From Artemisia argyi (Eukaryota; Streptophyta; Magnoliopsida; Asterales; Asteraceae), in contig CM060695.1 of assembly GCA_030686995.1 (NCBI GenBank), positions 95,847,371 through 95,911,370 of the forward strand: a DNA stretch of 64,000 nucleotides. The letters run 5' to 3'. The notes below the pieces were generated by a model. The model saw only the letters and a list, made by a program, of their open reading frames with translations. It searched no databases and had not been told where the DNA came from. Positions 1-12,096 of the stretch are shown piece by piece. Position 1 is the first letter of the stretch, and every line of letters begins with the position of its first letter. A program made the translations under genes and the position numbers.

Positions 1-826
1 CCAAAAACAGGAAATCTTTTCAATGCCGATACAAATACATTCAACCTAACGGATGAAGAGTGGAAAGATTTAAACAAGGTGGGTTCATGAATACTTTGAA
101 CGTAATTTTTACATACATATAATATAGTAATGACAACGTTAATAATCTACTTTCTTTGTGAACTTTGTTTAGAAATTTCCGAAATCTGGTAGTTTGAAAA
201 CTAGTCCATTGCAACATTATGATCTATGTGATTACTTATTTGCAAAGTGTGCCGCATCCGGTTCTATTCGTCGACCCGTTGCTGAACGAAGACCTTCTCA
301 AAATTCTCGTGTCAAATTAGTTGAAGTTGAGGATGGTTTTGTTCGTCAACCCGTTGTTGAAGGAAGGTCTTCTTCTCAAAATTCCGATGTCAAAGTTGTT
401 GAAGTTGAGGATGACGTGAACAGTTTGAATGAAGATGGTGGTTCTTGGGCAGCTAGCGAGCATAGAAACGTTGATACGGGTTATGACTCTGGTTTTGAAG
501 GTGGTTCTTCTAAAGAACCAAACGTTGTACAAGGTAGGAAAAAGAAAAGGAGTAAAAAGGATTCGGAGTTGTGTGAGTTGGAAGAAAATATGAAGAATGC
601 AATTGCTAAAATTGTTGTTCAAGAAAACCAAGGTCCAACTATGGAGGAGTGTCATGAGAAGTTGAAGAAGTTGAGGTTGGAATCTGAAGATCCAATTTAT
701 TTGGCAGCACTTGGGGTGTTTTGTCAGTCAAAGAGCCATAAGGAGGCATGGATACTATTACCGTCAGAACCAAATGTCTTAAAGAAATGGATTCAAATGA
801 TGGCACGTCAAATTGGTATATTGTAG
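1..826 (+). CDS. PIF/Harbinger ORF1, SANT/Myb-like protein (5' end outside window)
   Basis: In PIF/Harbinger transposons ORF1 is a DNA-binding partner that brings the transposase to the terminal repeats in the nucleus. The reading frame is open from base 1 to 78, ending in the SANT-like stretch LTDEEWKDLNK. A GT..AG intron follows at 79-172, and frame 1 resumes at 173 and runs to a TAG at 824-826. The second exon has two copies of an acidic module (around 285-330 and 345-410), a basic patch GRKKKRSKK near residue 115 of the exon, and a Trp-rich C-terminus. The transposase gene lies 330 bp downstream on the same strand, the usual pairing. No internal stop is seen. The start codon is outside the window. 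The call rests on context and composition more than on a single diagnostic motif. Confidence 0.6.
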
Positions 827-830
827 TATT

Positions 831-985
831 GTTGAACTATTAGGAGTTTGTCGTATTTGGTACTTTGTTATGTTGAACTATTAGGAGTTTGTCGTATTTG
901 GTACTTTGTTATGTTGAACTATTAGGAGTTTGTTGTATTTGGTACTTTGTTATGTTGAACTATTAGGAGTTTATCATATTTGATA
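831..985 (+). repeat. 41-bp tandem repeat, about 3.7 copies
   Basis: Units start at 831, 872, 913 and 954 (the last partial), each beginning GTTGAACTATTAGGAGTTTG. Copies 1 and 2 are identical and later ones carry a few C/T changes. The array lies directly behind the ORF1 stop codon, so it would form the 3' UTR of ORF1. Confidence 0.9.
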
Positions 986-1157
986 CTATTTTGAACTATT
1001 TGGTGTTAGTTTTGTTTGGTACTTTACGATGTTTAATTGTTTGATTTATTGTTATTTGCTTTTGATGTTAAATTATTTTGTGTTTGTCTTTATTTGGTAA
1101 TAATCCTAAACCCATTTGGTATGTATTGTTTGTATATGTATTGTTTGTATAGGTTAA

Positions 1158-2476
1158 ATGGATGTTGCCCAAAAACTTGTGTTCATCTATATTGTTTATT
1201 TTTATTTTAAGTATTTTCGGCGAAGTGTAAGGAAACGTAAGCGGGATAATACTTCTGCAATGTCCGGGCATCAATATACTCAGGAGCTTTTGCAAGGAAA
1301 TAATTTACAATGTACGGAGTTGATAAGGATGTCTCGTGACTCGTTTGTTCGACTATGCAACCATTTTAAAGAAAGAAATTGGTTAAGAGATAACAAACAT
1401 ATATCAGTTGAGGAGAAGATGTTTATCTTCCTTATGATAGTCGGACACAATGAACGATTTTCTGTTATGAAGCGTAGGTTTCAACACTCGAAGGAAACGA
1501 TTCATAAGTGCTTTCACGAAGTGTTAACTCAAATGTTGGTATTTGCCGAAGAAGTTATAAGACCGACAACATTTAATCCAAATCCAAACATTCCAGGAAA
1601 CAATAGAAGGGAGCGTCGAATATTTAAGGTAACTATCAAATTTATAACTAGTGTGTCTCTTGGTTTGATTGTATTTTAACAATTTGTTGTTCTAAATTAG
1701 GGAGCTGTGGGTGCACTTGATGGAACCCTTATACACGCTGTTGTTCCATCTCATAAACAGAATGTATATAGAGCAAGAGGAAGAGGTGATTGTTATCAAA
1801 ATGTTTTGGCAATTTGTGATTTCAACATGATCTTTACCTACATTGTCGCTGGATGGGAAGGTACGGCACACGATGCGAGAATACTAAATGAAGCTTTAGT
1901 AGATCCGGTATTTGAATTTCCGATTCCCCCTGCAGGTATTAAGTTTGGAATTGTAATATATATGAAAACTTAGATATCAAAATATCCAAAAATTAATATG
2001 TTTGTTTTTTTTCAGATAAATATTATCTATGTGATGCTGCCTATAAGCACACGCGTGGGTTTATGGCTCCATATCGCAATGTCAGATATTGGTTAGGAGA
2101 CTTTCGTCGGAAACGTGCAATCGGTAGTAAAGAAAAATTCAATCACGCTCATGCAAAACTTCGAAACGTAATTGAGAGGGCATTTGGAGTCCTAAAAGCG
2201 CGTTTTCCAATCTTGAAGAGTATGCCCAAATTTCCTTTGGTAACACAAAGAGATATTACTATTTCATGTTTTGCTATTCATAATTTTATTCGAAAAGAGG
2301 GTTTAGACGATGATTTGTTCTCCCAATACGATCAAGGTGACGTACATGATAATGAAAATGTACATGATGATAATAACGGTGATGTTGAAGTTGTTCAACC
2401 AATTGGGAGTAACGTGGATCAACAATATATGATTAACTTACGAGATCAAATCGCGGCACAAATTATGCAAAGCTAG
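1158..2476 (+). CDS. PIF/Harbinger (HARBI1-like) DDE transposase, three exons
   Basis: Nuclear cut-and-paste transposase of the PIF/Harbinger superfamily (DDE_Tnp_4 fold). Inferred exons are 1158-1628, 1701-1935 and 2016-2476, joined by GT..AG introns of 72 and 80 bp; the phases fit exactly and give about 388 residues with no internal stop. Diagnostic motifs follow in order: GALDGT just after the first splice (first catalytic Asp), GTAHDAR in exon 2, DAAY at the start of exon 3 after the codon split by intron 2, and NVIERAFGVLKARFPIL carrying the catalytic Glu. The N-terminus has a basic cluster (RRSVRKRKR) and a helix-turn-helix-like region. An acidic tail of Asp/Asn repeats ends the protein. 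It sits behind its likely ORF1 partner on the same strand. The gene looks potentially functional; the first exon start is the first in-frame ATG and is less certain than the catalytic part. Confidence 0.85.
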
Positions 2477-2790
2477 GGTTTAAATTATTTGGTATTGGTT
2501 AAGTAACTTAATTGTTGTTTCATTGCGTTAAGCTTATGTTTTATTTTAAGACGATTTATGTAATAGTTTCTATTATGTTAAATTTGAGATATGTATTAAG
2601 ATAATTCATATAATGATTTATAATTGTGTTAAATTTATGATAAAAATGTTTTGTTTCAAGTTTACACTATCTATTTATTAATCGAATTTGCAATAGCTTA
2701 ATATATACTTAAAAAAGGGAAAATTAAAACCATTCAGGCAATTATAAAAAAAACAAACAACAATTTTTCAATCACATTCAGACATTATAG

Positions 2791-2859
2791 TCACATCTTA
2801 CTAGTAAGATGTGATAGTCAGATTCAGATGTGAAACATCTTAATGAAACAAACACACCC
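2791..2859 (+). mobile_element. Right end of the Harbinger element with 24-bp palindrome and candidate TIR
   Basis: A perfect 24-bp palindrome (half TCACATCTTACT) lies at 2791-2814. It is followed by sequence that on the minus strand begins GGGTGTGTTTGTTTCATT (outer edge near 2859), the type of G-rich then T-rich terminus seen in plant PIF/Harbinger elements. The left end is outside the window, so the pairing of the two termini and the 3-bp target duplication cannot be shown. Confidence 0.5.
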
Positions 2860-5246
2860 TTCCTTTTTAGGAATGGCCTAAATGCATTATAATGTAGTTA
2901 AGATATATACTCTATTATATGTTAAATAGGCTTTTGTAAAAAATTGGGTTCGGTAATATTTGAGTTTTTTTTAAAGAAATTGTAACCTTAAAAACATAAT
3001 AAAATGTAAAAACGCTACTTTTCATAAAAAAAAAAAAAATGTCGATATCAAAAAGCAAAAGAGATACGAAGAAAAATAAATCACCATTTCTCTCATGATG
3101 ATTCTCGTGTGTAAGGAACAAAAAATTGAAAACTGATATGCTTATGTTGAAAAATTTTGAATGATAGAAATCATTCAAAATTTATGTGAAGCCATAAAAG
3201 AAAATCATAAGTTTAGGATTTATCTATTGGAACAATTTATACTACTTTATAAAGCATTTTGGACATGCTATTAATAAAAGGCTTAAAAATTTCAGATTCA
3301 ACAAGTTATTTATAGTGGAAAGAATTATAGTAATTTTGCTATTAAATCAATATCAATAGATACACATAAAATAGAGGTTACATTACACCCTGAAAATTAA
3401 ATGTATTGTAACAATCCATTACTTGTAACAGCCCATTAATACCATAATCACTATCTTTACTGCCCAGGTCCAAATATAAGCCAACACATTGTAATATCTC
3501 ATACACGCATAAACAAAATTATCGCCCTTCTCTCTCATCACTTCCGGCCGTACACGTGCCACCGGTCCCTTCGCTGCCACCGGTCCCTTCGATGCCGCCA
3601 TTTATGGTGTGTGATGGGTGTGTGACGATGGCTAGCAAAGGTGTGTGATTCCGGCCATGTTGTTGGTGTTGCTGAGATTTGGTGGTGGTTTCAAGTATGA
3701 ATAGATTTGTAACGGTTGTGACTTTTTATGGTTTCGAGTATGGTTGATCTTTTAATGTTTCGTGTATCTTTGGATGTGTTGTGCCTGAAATTTGTTTTGG
3801 TTTCGAGTGTGTTTGTAGATCTGATAAGGTCCAGCCGGATCTTGTGAGATCGAGCCGATATACTAAATTTACTTCAAGTATTTTGAGGTATTTCTTGAGG
3901 TACTTTATTTGTGTATGTGAGATTTCTATGCTTTGCGGTCTCAGTTTTTATATCCTAGGAGTCTATTTTTGTAAAAGTCTGAGTGTCTTGGTGTTGTTTA
4001 TGGTTCGGTTGCGTAGCTTTTGCGGTTATTTCGTTCTGTTTCAGTTGATTTAGAGTGTTGGTAGTGTGTTTGCGTGCTTTTGGTATGTTGGATTCTTTCG
4101 TGCTAATCGACTATTGTGTTTTGAGTCACTTGATAAGTAAATGATTCTCTTCGAATTTGGGTTTTGCTTATTGTTTATTTGGGAGTTAAAGAGTTTACTG
4201 TTTATCTTTTTTCTTCTTTTTATTAATTTTTATCAAGGCCAATGATTTTGGTTTGAGGTTGGTTATCTTTTGAATCACTAAAGAATACACAAAATATGGT
4301 TTGGTTTATTGTTGGAGGCTTGAACGTCAAAAGCTTTTTCTAATACTTTACATGGATGCAAGTCTAGGTTTTGAAAATCTTGATGAAATAAAAAGGCCTG
4401 TTGTATGTTACTATAATTTCCTACTACACTTGCACATCAATGATAATGAGTTTTTGGAAGTTCATTTTATAAAAGGGAAAATTGTCCAAATATACATTCA
4501 ACTTGCCACCTTTTACTATTGTATGCACTGAACTTTTTTTTCCCCTATTATATACACAAAGCTATGAATTTATCTATATTACTCTTTAAATTGGTTGGTG
4601 CGTGGGGGTAAGAAATTTTTAAGGTTTAACAATTTAAGCACCTGCGTGAATGGTTAGGACCTTAAAAGCTATGAATTTATCTATATTACTCTTTAAAGTA
4701 TTTAAGTCTTAAATGGAAAAGTTTAAACATTTAGCAAACACATTTGCCTATAACAAATTTTTTTAATTAAATATACAAATATTAGTAACCGGCATGTTTT
4801 TAAAAAATGAAACTATTACGTACTTAATAATATAAATGCTTGTAACCGAAAAACTTTAAAATACAATTAAGTAACTTTCGGTTACATAATTTTAAATTCA
4901 TATTAAATTATAGGTTATTTGTTTTAGTGTAAAAAAAGATCATGAAAAGATGATAATTCATTTTTGAAAGTGATTGTGTATAATTTGTTACCGGGATGAA
5001 AAAAATATGCTGACTTAATATGGTGAAATCAACCACGACGTTTTTGTAATACTAAAAATTAACATTGTTTTTGTGTTCACATTATCACCAACTAGGACGT
5101 GTCATCACTATTACCGTGTAACAAAACACCATCATTGTCGCTTTCTCTCTTTTTGGTTTCGATACATTATGCATGTACACTACTATAATGTATAAAGATG
5201 ATTATGATGCTTCAATTGTATGCTATTATGGATTATTTGGTTACAC
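2860..5246. other. Gene-free AT-rich stretch with small repeats
   Basis: No coding region is supported. I see a duplicated CCACCGGTCCCTTCG near 3558-3592, a 33-bp exact direct repeat at 4558-4590 and 4665-4697, and an inverted pair GTAACCGAAA/TTTCGGTTAC at 4842-4851 and 4876-4885. The GC-richer 3530-3700 part reads like a captured gene fragment, but no family is recognisable. It may be the body of the Helitron ending at 5283. Confidence 0.4.
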
Positions 5247-5283
5247 GGGTACCCGCCGCCGCAACGCGCGGGTACCCGACTAG
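5247..5283 (+). mobile_element. Helitron 3' terminus (plus orientation)
   Basis: A GC-rich hairpin with arms ACCCGC (5251-5256) and GCGGGT (5268-5273) is followed a few bases later by CTAG (5280-5283) and then T. Helitrons end in a short hairpin roughly ten bases before CTRR and insert between A and T, which fits. CGGGTACCCG occurs on both sides of the hairpin. The 5' TC end is not identified. Confidence 0.6.
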
Positions 5284-7546
5284 TATTCTATTATCCATAA
5301 GAGAATAAAAAAAATGAAACATTTGCAAGAAAAGTTAGGTCAAAGAATATGTATGTTATTTTTGTTTTGTTATAATCACTATATGATGTTAATGGACTTA
5401 TATATTTTTTTGGTAAAGGTGAGTAATATTGCACCCTTGTAAAATATATTAACCAAAAAAAGCATTGAAATACAACAGATGAGATTGAGTCCCTCATCTC
5501 AATCCCTTATGACACCTACATAACCATTATATAAGAATGACAGGCCATTCTTATAACTTACAAATCCAAATACAACTAACAATGACTAAACTAAATATAC
5601 AATAAATAGTAACTCTAATAAACACTTGAGTCTTTTTAGTCATCATAGCGATCCAGAACTTGCACATGAAGAAACCCATATCCAAGTTTCCCCGCCTTCC
5701 AAGTAGTATTCCAATCCATGAATAAAGACCATTTCATGCAATACCCCACTAACCAATAGATCCAAAACTAACACGAGTGACCAAGTGTAGATCGGACCAT
5801 AACAACACCAAAGGTGCTCATTCCAAAACAAATCCATTTGCGGCTTCTATTAGTATTACTCATGAAACATAATACTAATAACCAAATAAGAGTGTAATCC
5901 ATAGCAAATCGAATTTGAAACATAAACAGGGTATAAGTGACCCTAACTTCCTGCATATAATAACTTGAACCAATCTTCAAAACAATTCGAGTGAATCACA
6001 TGAAGACAACCAAGGATCAAGTCACAATGACACCACACCTCACATGATCACACAAAGACTGAAATAAATAACATCAATCGCCCACCAGCCCTTCATACGC
6101 ATGTGATCACAACGAACAACAATAAACACCATCACGAACATCATCTGAATCCATAAGCAGTAGCGTAAGGATCATAATGAAATGACCTAGGGTTTCCAGC
6201 ACCGATCACAAATCCACATAAATTAAACCTTATTAACCAATCATGTGAAAGTAATATAACCATTAGCATGATTCGAAAATCATCAACATCCTTTAACAAA
6301 AGAGGAGAGAATTAAATCCCAATCGAACCAAAATAACCAAGAGGGTTAATAACAAACCCTAACTTCCTCAATCATCACCATCGCCATAACAACAGTAAAA
6401 TAGAACCATATGTACCCAAAGTGCATGGCATCGATGAACAAATGATAACAAAACTAGGGTTACAAAACCCTAACGCGCAAATTGAACCTCCAAATCGATC
6501 TGCTAACACCAACCGAACCAATAATAAGGTTAAAGAACCCTTACTACCAAGATTGTAATAAGAGTCACGAAAACAAAACCCTAAAAGTAATGTTTTATGT
6601 ATAGCAGCTCGACCAATCTGTCAATGAAAGAAAACATATGATTATAGAAAACCCTAACATTCAATCGACCACCATCTCTCTCAAACCCACGAAACAGCAC
6701 ACAAATCCGTAAGGAACAATCAGGACCAAAAACCCTAAATAGGATTACTTCCAATTCGATAGAAAGAAAACCAAAGAAGTTTCCTTTAAGTTGATTAAGG
6801 ATCTGAGCCAGAAATCGATTACAAATAAAACCAGAGAAGATTTTATAATCAGTAATCGCATAACCAATCAATAAGAATCGTCCCGTATATAAATAAAATC
6901 GGTATCAACCGACTTATAATAATCAGGAGAATATAGGAACGATTCAAACCCAAAAGACAATACAAAAAACCCTAATAACCAACGATTCACCAGAATATGA
7001 TGAAAGACAATTAAGAATAGCTAGGGTTTCAACAGCACACCACCTCTAAATAAAAACAACCCTAAACACGATTGCATACCAAGACACGAAGATCGTATAA
7101 TGATAGAGAGGTGGATTTAGGAGTTATTTGGCCAGAAAAGTTGAGAGGTGGTGGCTGGAATACCTAGAGAGAGAGAGAGAGAAAACGAATTAGGGTTTTC
7201 TAGGTGTAATGGACATATATCTTTATACGTTAATTTATGTTTTGTTAATTTATGCATTTTTAATCATTTGTATGGTAATGTTAATGCATCATGGCATCAT
7301 GTTTATGTTTATCTTACTTTATGATGACTCTGTGACTAAAATTTCTGACAATGTAAAACTAAACTTATGCATATCATTTATAATGTAAAACTATAAAAAC
7401 TCAAACTAACTAAAAGGTTACGTGATCACTATCTTATTTATTTATTTTTTGTTATAAAATTAGTAAAAGCCCAAACTATAAAACCCCAACACTAAAAAAA
7501 TAATAAAAAAAAAATAAAAAAAAAATAAAAAATCACCCTTTAAACC
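5284..7546. other. Gene-free region with telo-box cluster
   Basis: No open frame here looks coding. Between 6354 and 7199 there are about nine AACCCTAA telo-box motifs (for example 6354, 6464, 6575, 6648, 6729, 6966, 7058 and, inverted, 7190), plus a (GA)n run at 7165-7181. On the minus strand the (CT)n run with telo-boxes looks like a plant 5' UTR or promoter, but no protein follows, so it could be a promoter or gene fragment carried by a transposon. Confidence 0.35.
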
Positions 7547-7583
7547 TAATAGTAGGGTAGCCGCACGTTGCGGCGGCGGGTAC
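7547..7583 (-). mobile_element. Helitron-like 3' hairpin, non-canonical end
   Basis: The reverse strand has the same ACCCGCCGCCGCAACGTGCGG hairpin family as the Helitron ends elsewhere in the window, but the terminal tetranucleotide reads CTAC rather than CTRR, so this copy is probably decayed. Confidence 0.35.
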
Positions 7584-9703
7584 TCTCTAACTGAAGTTTC
7601 CGGCAAGTAATGTCATTCAATTATATTTTTTCAATGACAACTAATTTACAAATAGCGATAATTTTTGTTGGAACAATAAAAGAATTGGGTCGGCCACCTA
7701 AAATTAAAAGTATTCACAGGTTCTGAAATCTTTGTTTGAAGCTTTATATTTATGTATCCAAAATAAAAGATAATGCAAATATAAAGGAATTGACATTAAT
7801 TTTTGAGTATACAAACTTTATGTTGGGTCCATTCAATACCCAAGTTTTCTTAAACAAGGATTTGAATAGAAAATAACCTAGGTGTTAGAAAACCTTAAAT
7901 AACATTCAAGTCACTGAGTGAATAGTTGCTCAGTGAGTCACCTTCAGGAAGGTTAGGATGAGTCTAAGAAGAAAGCCTCTCTATTCATTGAGGCGGAACT
8001 CAGTGAGTGACACCTAAGTCAAAGAAGAAGGTGATAGGTTCAGTGAGTGATGACAATAACTCACTAAACCCCAAAACTCCTCAAAAACTAAAGACTGAAG
8101 ACTGAAGAATAGGCGGGACAAGGTGGGAAATGTTTGAAGGGATAAGGAGAAGTCCTTATCAGGCTGAAGTCAAAGTTTCCCTGAAAGGAAAATGTCAGGA
8201 CAATGTCATCACTGTTCCTCAGAAAGGAGTATTATCTTATACCCAAAATAGCTTCTTGTAACAGAGACAAAATATGTAAGTATTTTGTCCTAACTAGCTT
8301 AGGTCACCTTTTGTCTTTATCACAACGGTTGTAAAATACTTGTGTGTAAATAGGAGACATAAGGTGGAGTAAAAGTTTGACAAGTTTGCGCACTAAATGC
8401 TTAGACATTCACAAGCAACTTTTACTCCTCCAAATAGCAACCTAGTCCCTGAGATAGCTCAGTAAGTTCAGTTTAGTTGTTACTTAAGCTTAACTTAAGT
8501 TTAGCGATGAGTCATACCATACTTATCATTCAATCCCAAGTGTTATTCCGCAAAGACTTGGGTATAATTCTTTGTTAATTGCAAATATATTTAAACGTTG
8601 AAAACCTTGTGTCTTTTAATTTACGTTTATTCTTTAACAAAGTTTTAAATGCATTACAAAGTCATTGAACACGGGTAGTTTAACTTTTAGTTATTACTAT
8701 CAGTGTAAAAGGGAATAACACTTTATAGTGATACTTTTGCTAAATATTAAAAACTAAAAACTTTAGTATTAGATAGCATAACTTTCAAAGTGCATTAATA
8801 AAATGTGCAATCTACTATGTTATAAATGTCAAAAATTGTTTTGACTATTATAAAGTAGGAAATAAATTAATTTCATTTATGGCTATCATATTGAATTGGT
8901 CTAAAATGTTTTAATCCATGGGCCTTCTCACATTTTGATTATTATTCTCCATTTTTTCAAAGAAAAACATACAACTCTTACATTCTCTTTTCAACAACAA
9001 TGTCTCTCCACCCATGCCATTATCACTGTCGCCTTGCTCTATCTTCAGTAAACATAGATCAACTGGCTCTATATCCATTCACCACATCCTTAGACCTGAT
9101 AACAACCATTACATATTCGCCCATTACATGTGTTTGTCATAAAAGATTTTTTGTCTTTCCATGCGTTATGTGATAAAAATTCCAGTCATATCTTTGACGT
9201 TTTGTCTATGAATTAAGAGGTTTCTTGGCTTAGTAGCTTGATTTGATTGTAAATTGTGGTTAAATAGTTCTATATTTCGGTAAATGGTGTTTTTAATAGT
9301 GTATTAATTGTATGTGTTGAATAGTGTTTTTTGAGTTTGATTTATGTTTTACATACTTGTATATTATGTTTTTTGATTTGTATTTGCTTAAAATATATTT
9401 TAGGAAATCTTAAAATAATAAATAGAGGGGAAGTGTTTTCCTTCATTATAATGTAACATAGATTATGTTTGTGGTTCTTTATAAATGGTTTATATATGTT
9501 TTTTTATTATAATTTTAGTAAAAGATTTGTCATAATATTAATTAAAAAGTATACAATGTTAAGCATCATAAACGAAACTATAAACATTTATATTAGCATA
9601 CAAATAAACAACAATGAAATTAAGAACTAATGTTGAGTATCATAAATGAAAATAGCATTAGAACTATAAATAGTTACATCAGCAACGTAAAAAGATAAGC
9701 AAG
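7584..9703. other. Gene-free region, possible LTR fragment 7883-8700
   Basis: From TGTTAGAAAACC at 7883 the sequence has LTR-like architecture: repeated AGTGAGT boxes (7911-8065), a TATA-like GTAAATAGGAG near 8345, then an AT-rich leader to about 8700. No second copy, PBS or polypurine tract is in the window, so this is only a suggestion. The remainder to 9703 is AT-rich with nothing recognisable. Confidence 0.25.
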
Positions 9704-9777
9704 TCAATCTGAAAAGTTACCATTATCATCATATGGATAATTATCGTTGTCAATGTTGTCATTCCAACCATCATTCT

Positions 9778-10273
9778 TGTTGGTTTTTATAGATTTGATG
9801 ATGCAAAACAAGAAGAATGAAACATGAAGGACCTAAGAAGACAAAGGAAGAATTTTTCAAATGATGAAGAATGAAACACAAGGGACTTGCTTGCTAAAGA
9901 AGATTTTATTTCTTAGTCCTTCATAGTATTTTGTAAACTCTAATTCTCTATTATATAAAGAGATCACATGTTTTATTATTAAGTCTTTCATAATGTAGTC
10001 AATTACTAAAGGTATGTGTGTGTCTAGGACATAGATTATAAACGCCTAGACTAGAGTTTGTTAGTTAACCCCCAAGATCAAAGGTGTCTTTGATCCTTTT
10101 TATAGGTAGATAACACGTTATATTCTGATCAAATATAATTGGGGGTGATTGTGGAAAAACCTTGTGTCAATAACACTGATTTGTTTTAATTATGCTGCAT
10201 ATATGTATATTGTCTATGTTATTGTTTAACCATAGATGCTCAAAACAATCCAAGGAGTCTAACAAACTCCACA
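9778..10273 (+). repeat. 5' LTR of the non-coding element
   Basis: 496 bp, TGTTGG to CCACA. The PBS follows after one base. It has diverged visibly from its partner at 12097-12602 (scattered substitutions and a longer GT run in the partner), so the insertion is not recent. Confidence 0.85.
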
Positions 10274-10274
10274 A

Positions 10275-10287
10275 TTGGTATCAGATC
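10275..10287 (+). other. Primer binding site, initiator-Met tRNA type
   Basis: TTGGTATCAGATC matches the usual plant TGGTATCAGAGC PBS except at one base, directly behind the 5' LTR. Confidence 0.75.
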
Positions 10288-12096
10288 TTGGGGAGCTCGT
10301 TACCTAGGGATTCACAAGGTTAATTGTTGAAGAAAATTGGTTTAAAGAGGGTACGAATGAAGCAAATTGGTTTTTAGGTTATCAACCTTTGTGTGGCATA
10401 CTGAATAATGCATGGAACGTTCGACTTATACTCATGATTGGTTATTTAAATTCATTAACCTCGTACTATAATTGTGTCATGAATTAATTGCAAGTGGGAT
10501 GTTTAATTTAATATTAAACGAGGTACTGCTATTGATTTCTATTATCTGATTGGGTGATTGGTTGCCATAAGCACGTACTTTAATTGTAATCGTGGGTCTA
10601 AGGATGCTTTTTGTTGGCAATCATTACTTATGATGGGTCGGTGCAATCAAGGTGGATTGGTTGAGAATTAACTGAGGTCGGATCTTTGTCAATGGGTCTA
10701 AGATTTATTATTAGTTTGTCGTCTATTGAATGACGAATACAATTCTATTCGTATTATTATTCTGTTCATGGGATAAAGTTTTGATCGTGGGCCAGAGCAT
10801 TTATCAAATTTGATTTATTAACAAAGTGTTGAGATTTCGATATTGTTTATTAATCGGTGAAGCTAAGGGCTGATTGGTTTGTCATCATGAAGAATTGATT
10901 ATACATGAAAGTGGGTCGGTAGTAGATGTTATCAATTATTAACATGGGACTAAGGAGATTATAATTGACTATTATTCGATGTTGGGGTTGTCGTTTGCAA
11001 GAATCCATAGTAGTTAGTATGGCTTTCAAGCTTTCCTATTGCTCCGTATAAAGTTTCTACTGCTATCATTATTCATTTAGTGTTGCTACTTATAAAGTTT
11101 CTACTGCTACGCTTAATTGTTTCTGTTGCTGCGCATAAGGTTAATACTGCTAGTTGTTTGTTGGTACTGCTCATTGGAATTTTTGTACTGCTAGCTTTAT
11201 CTGATATAAGTTGTTTGTACTGCTAGTTTTATTCGATAATGGACAATACATGGTTTTTGGTATCGGCTGATTATGAAGTGATTGGTTTACACACACAGAA
11301 TGGTTATTGGTTCACACACACAAAGATTTATGGTTTTTGGTTTAAATGTTCTTAAAGGTTTTAAAAGGCTCTTATTTGGTTTAGTTGGAATAATTGATTA
11401 TGAAGAGGATTGTTTATCACTTATTTGAAGATGAAGTAGTGTTTCTTATATGCGTGTTCTTATCATATCTTAAACTGCACCATTACGTTTAAATATAACT
11501 TGTTTGTGCTTCAATGATTGTGACGAAGACTTGTCAAATCTAGTTTCATAGGTCAACGGGTGGATGGACGAAGACCTAGTTAACTATTACTTGAAGGAGT
11601 TACATTCTAGTGCTCAGTATCTCATTGAAGATGATGATTTTGTCAAGGAATTGCGGTCTACTTATATTTCACATATTTATTTATAAGTTTGGAGTCACAT
11701 GGATAGTACAAGATATAAGACACAAGTTTGGGTTATTCTACTTCTTCATCAAGTTTGTTAAATTTAGTTTTCTTCATATGCGATGATTACATAGAGCCTA
11801 CATATTTGAAGAATCATGAAGATGATTAACACATTGGTTTCAAAGGAAGCTTATTATTATGATGTGTTTAATAAATTGATGTACATGCACCACTCAATGG
11901 GAAGTTTCTACTGCTTACATTCCCTATTTGATTATAACAAAAAGGGGAAGAGATATTGTGGTAGCATGGCATGGATTAAGGGGAAGACAAGATTGTTTCA
12001 TTCATGGTGAGATTTAATTATCTCAAATTCTCTACTTCGTTTAGGAAAGTTCGTACAAGAACGTATTTGTTTTGTCATCATCAAATAGGGGAAGGT

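Noticed and set aside
5291..6871. Minus-strand ORFs at 5291, 5643, 5768 and 6581
   Set aside because: Short, overlapping, without recognisable domains or coding bias; they lie in AT-rich DNA.
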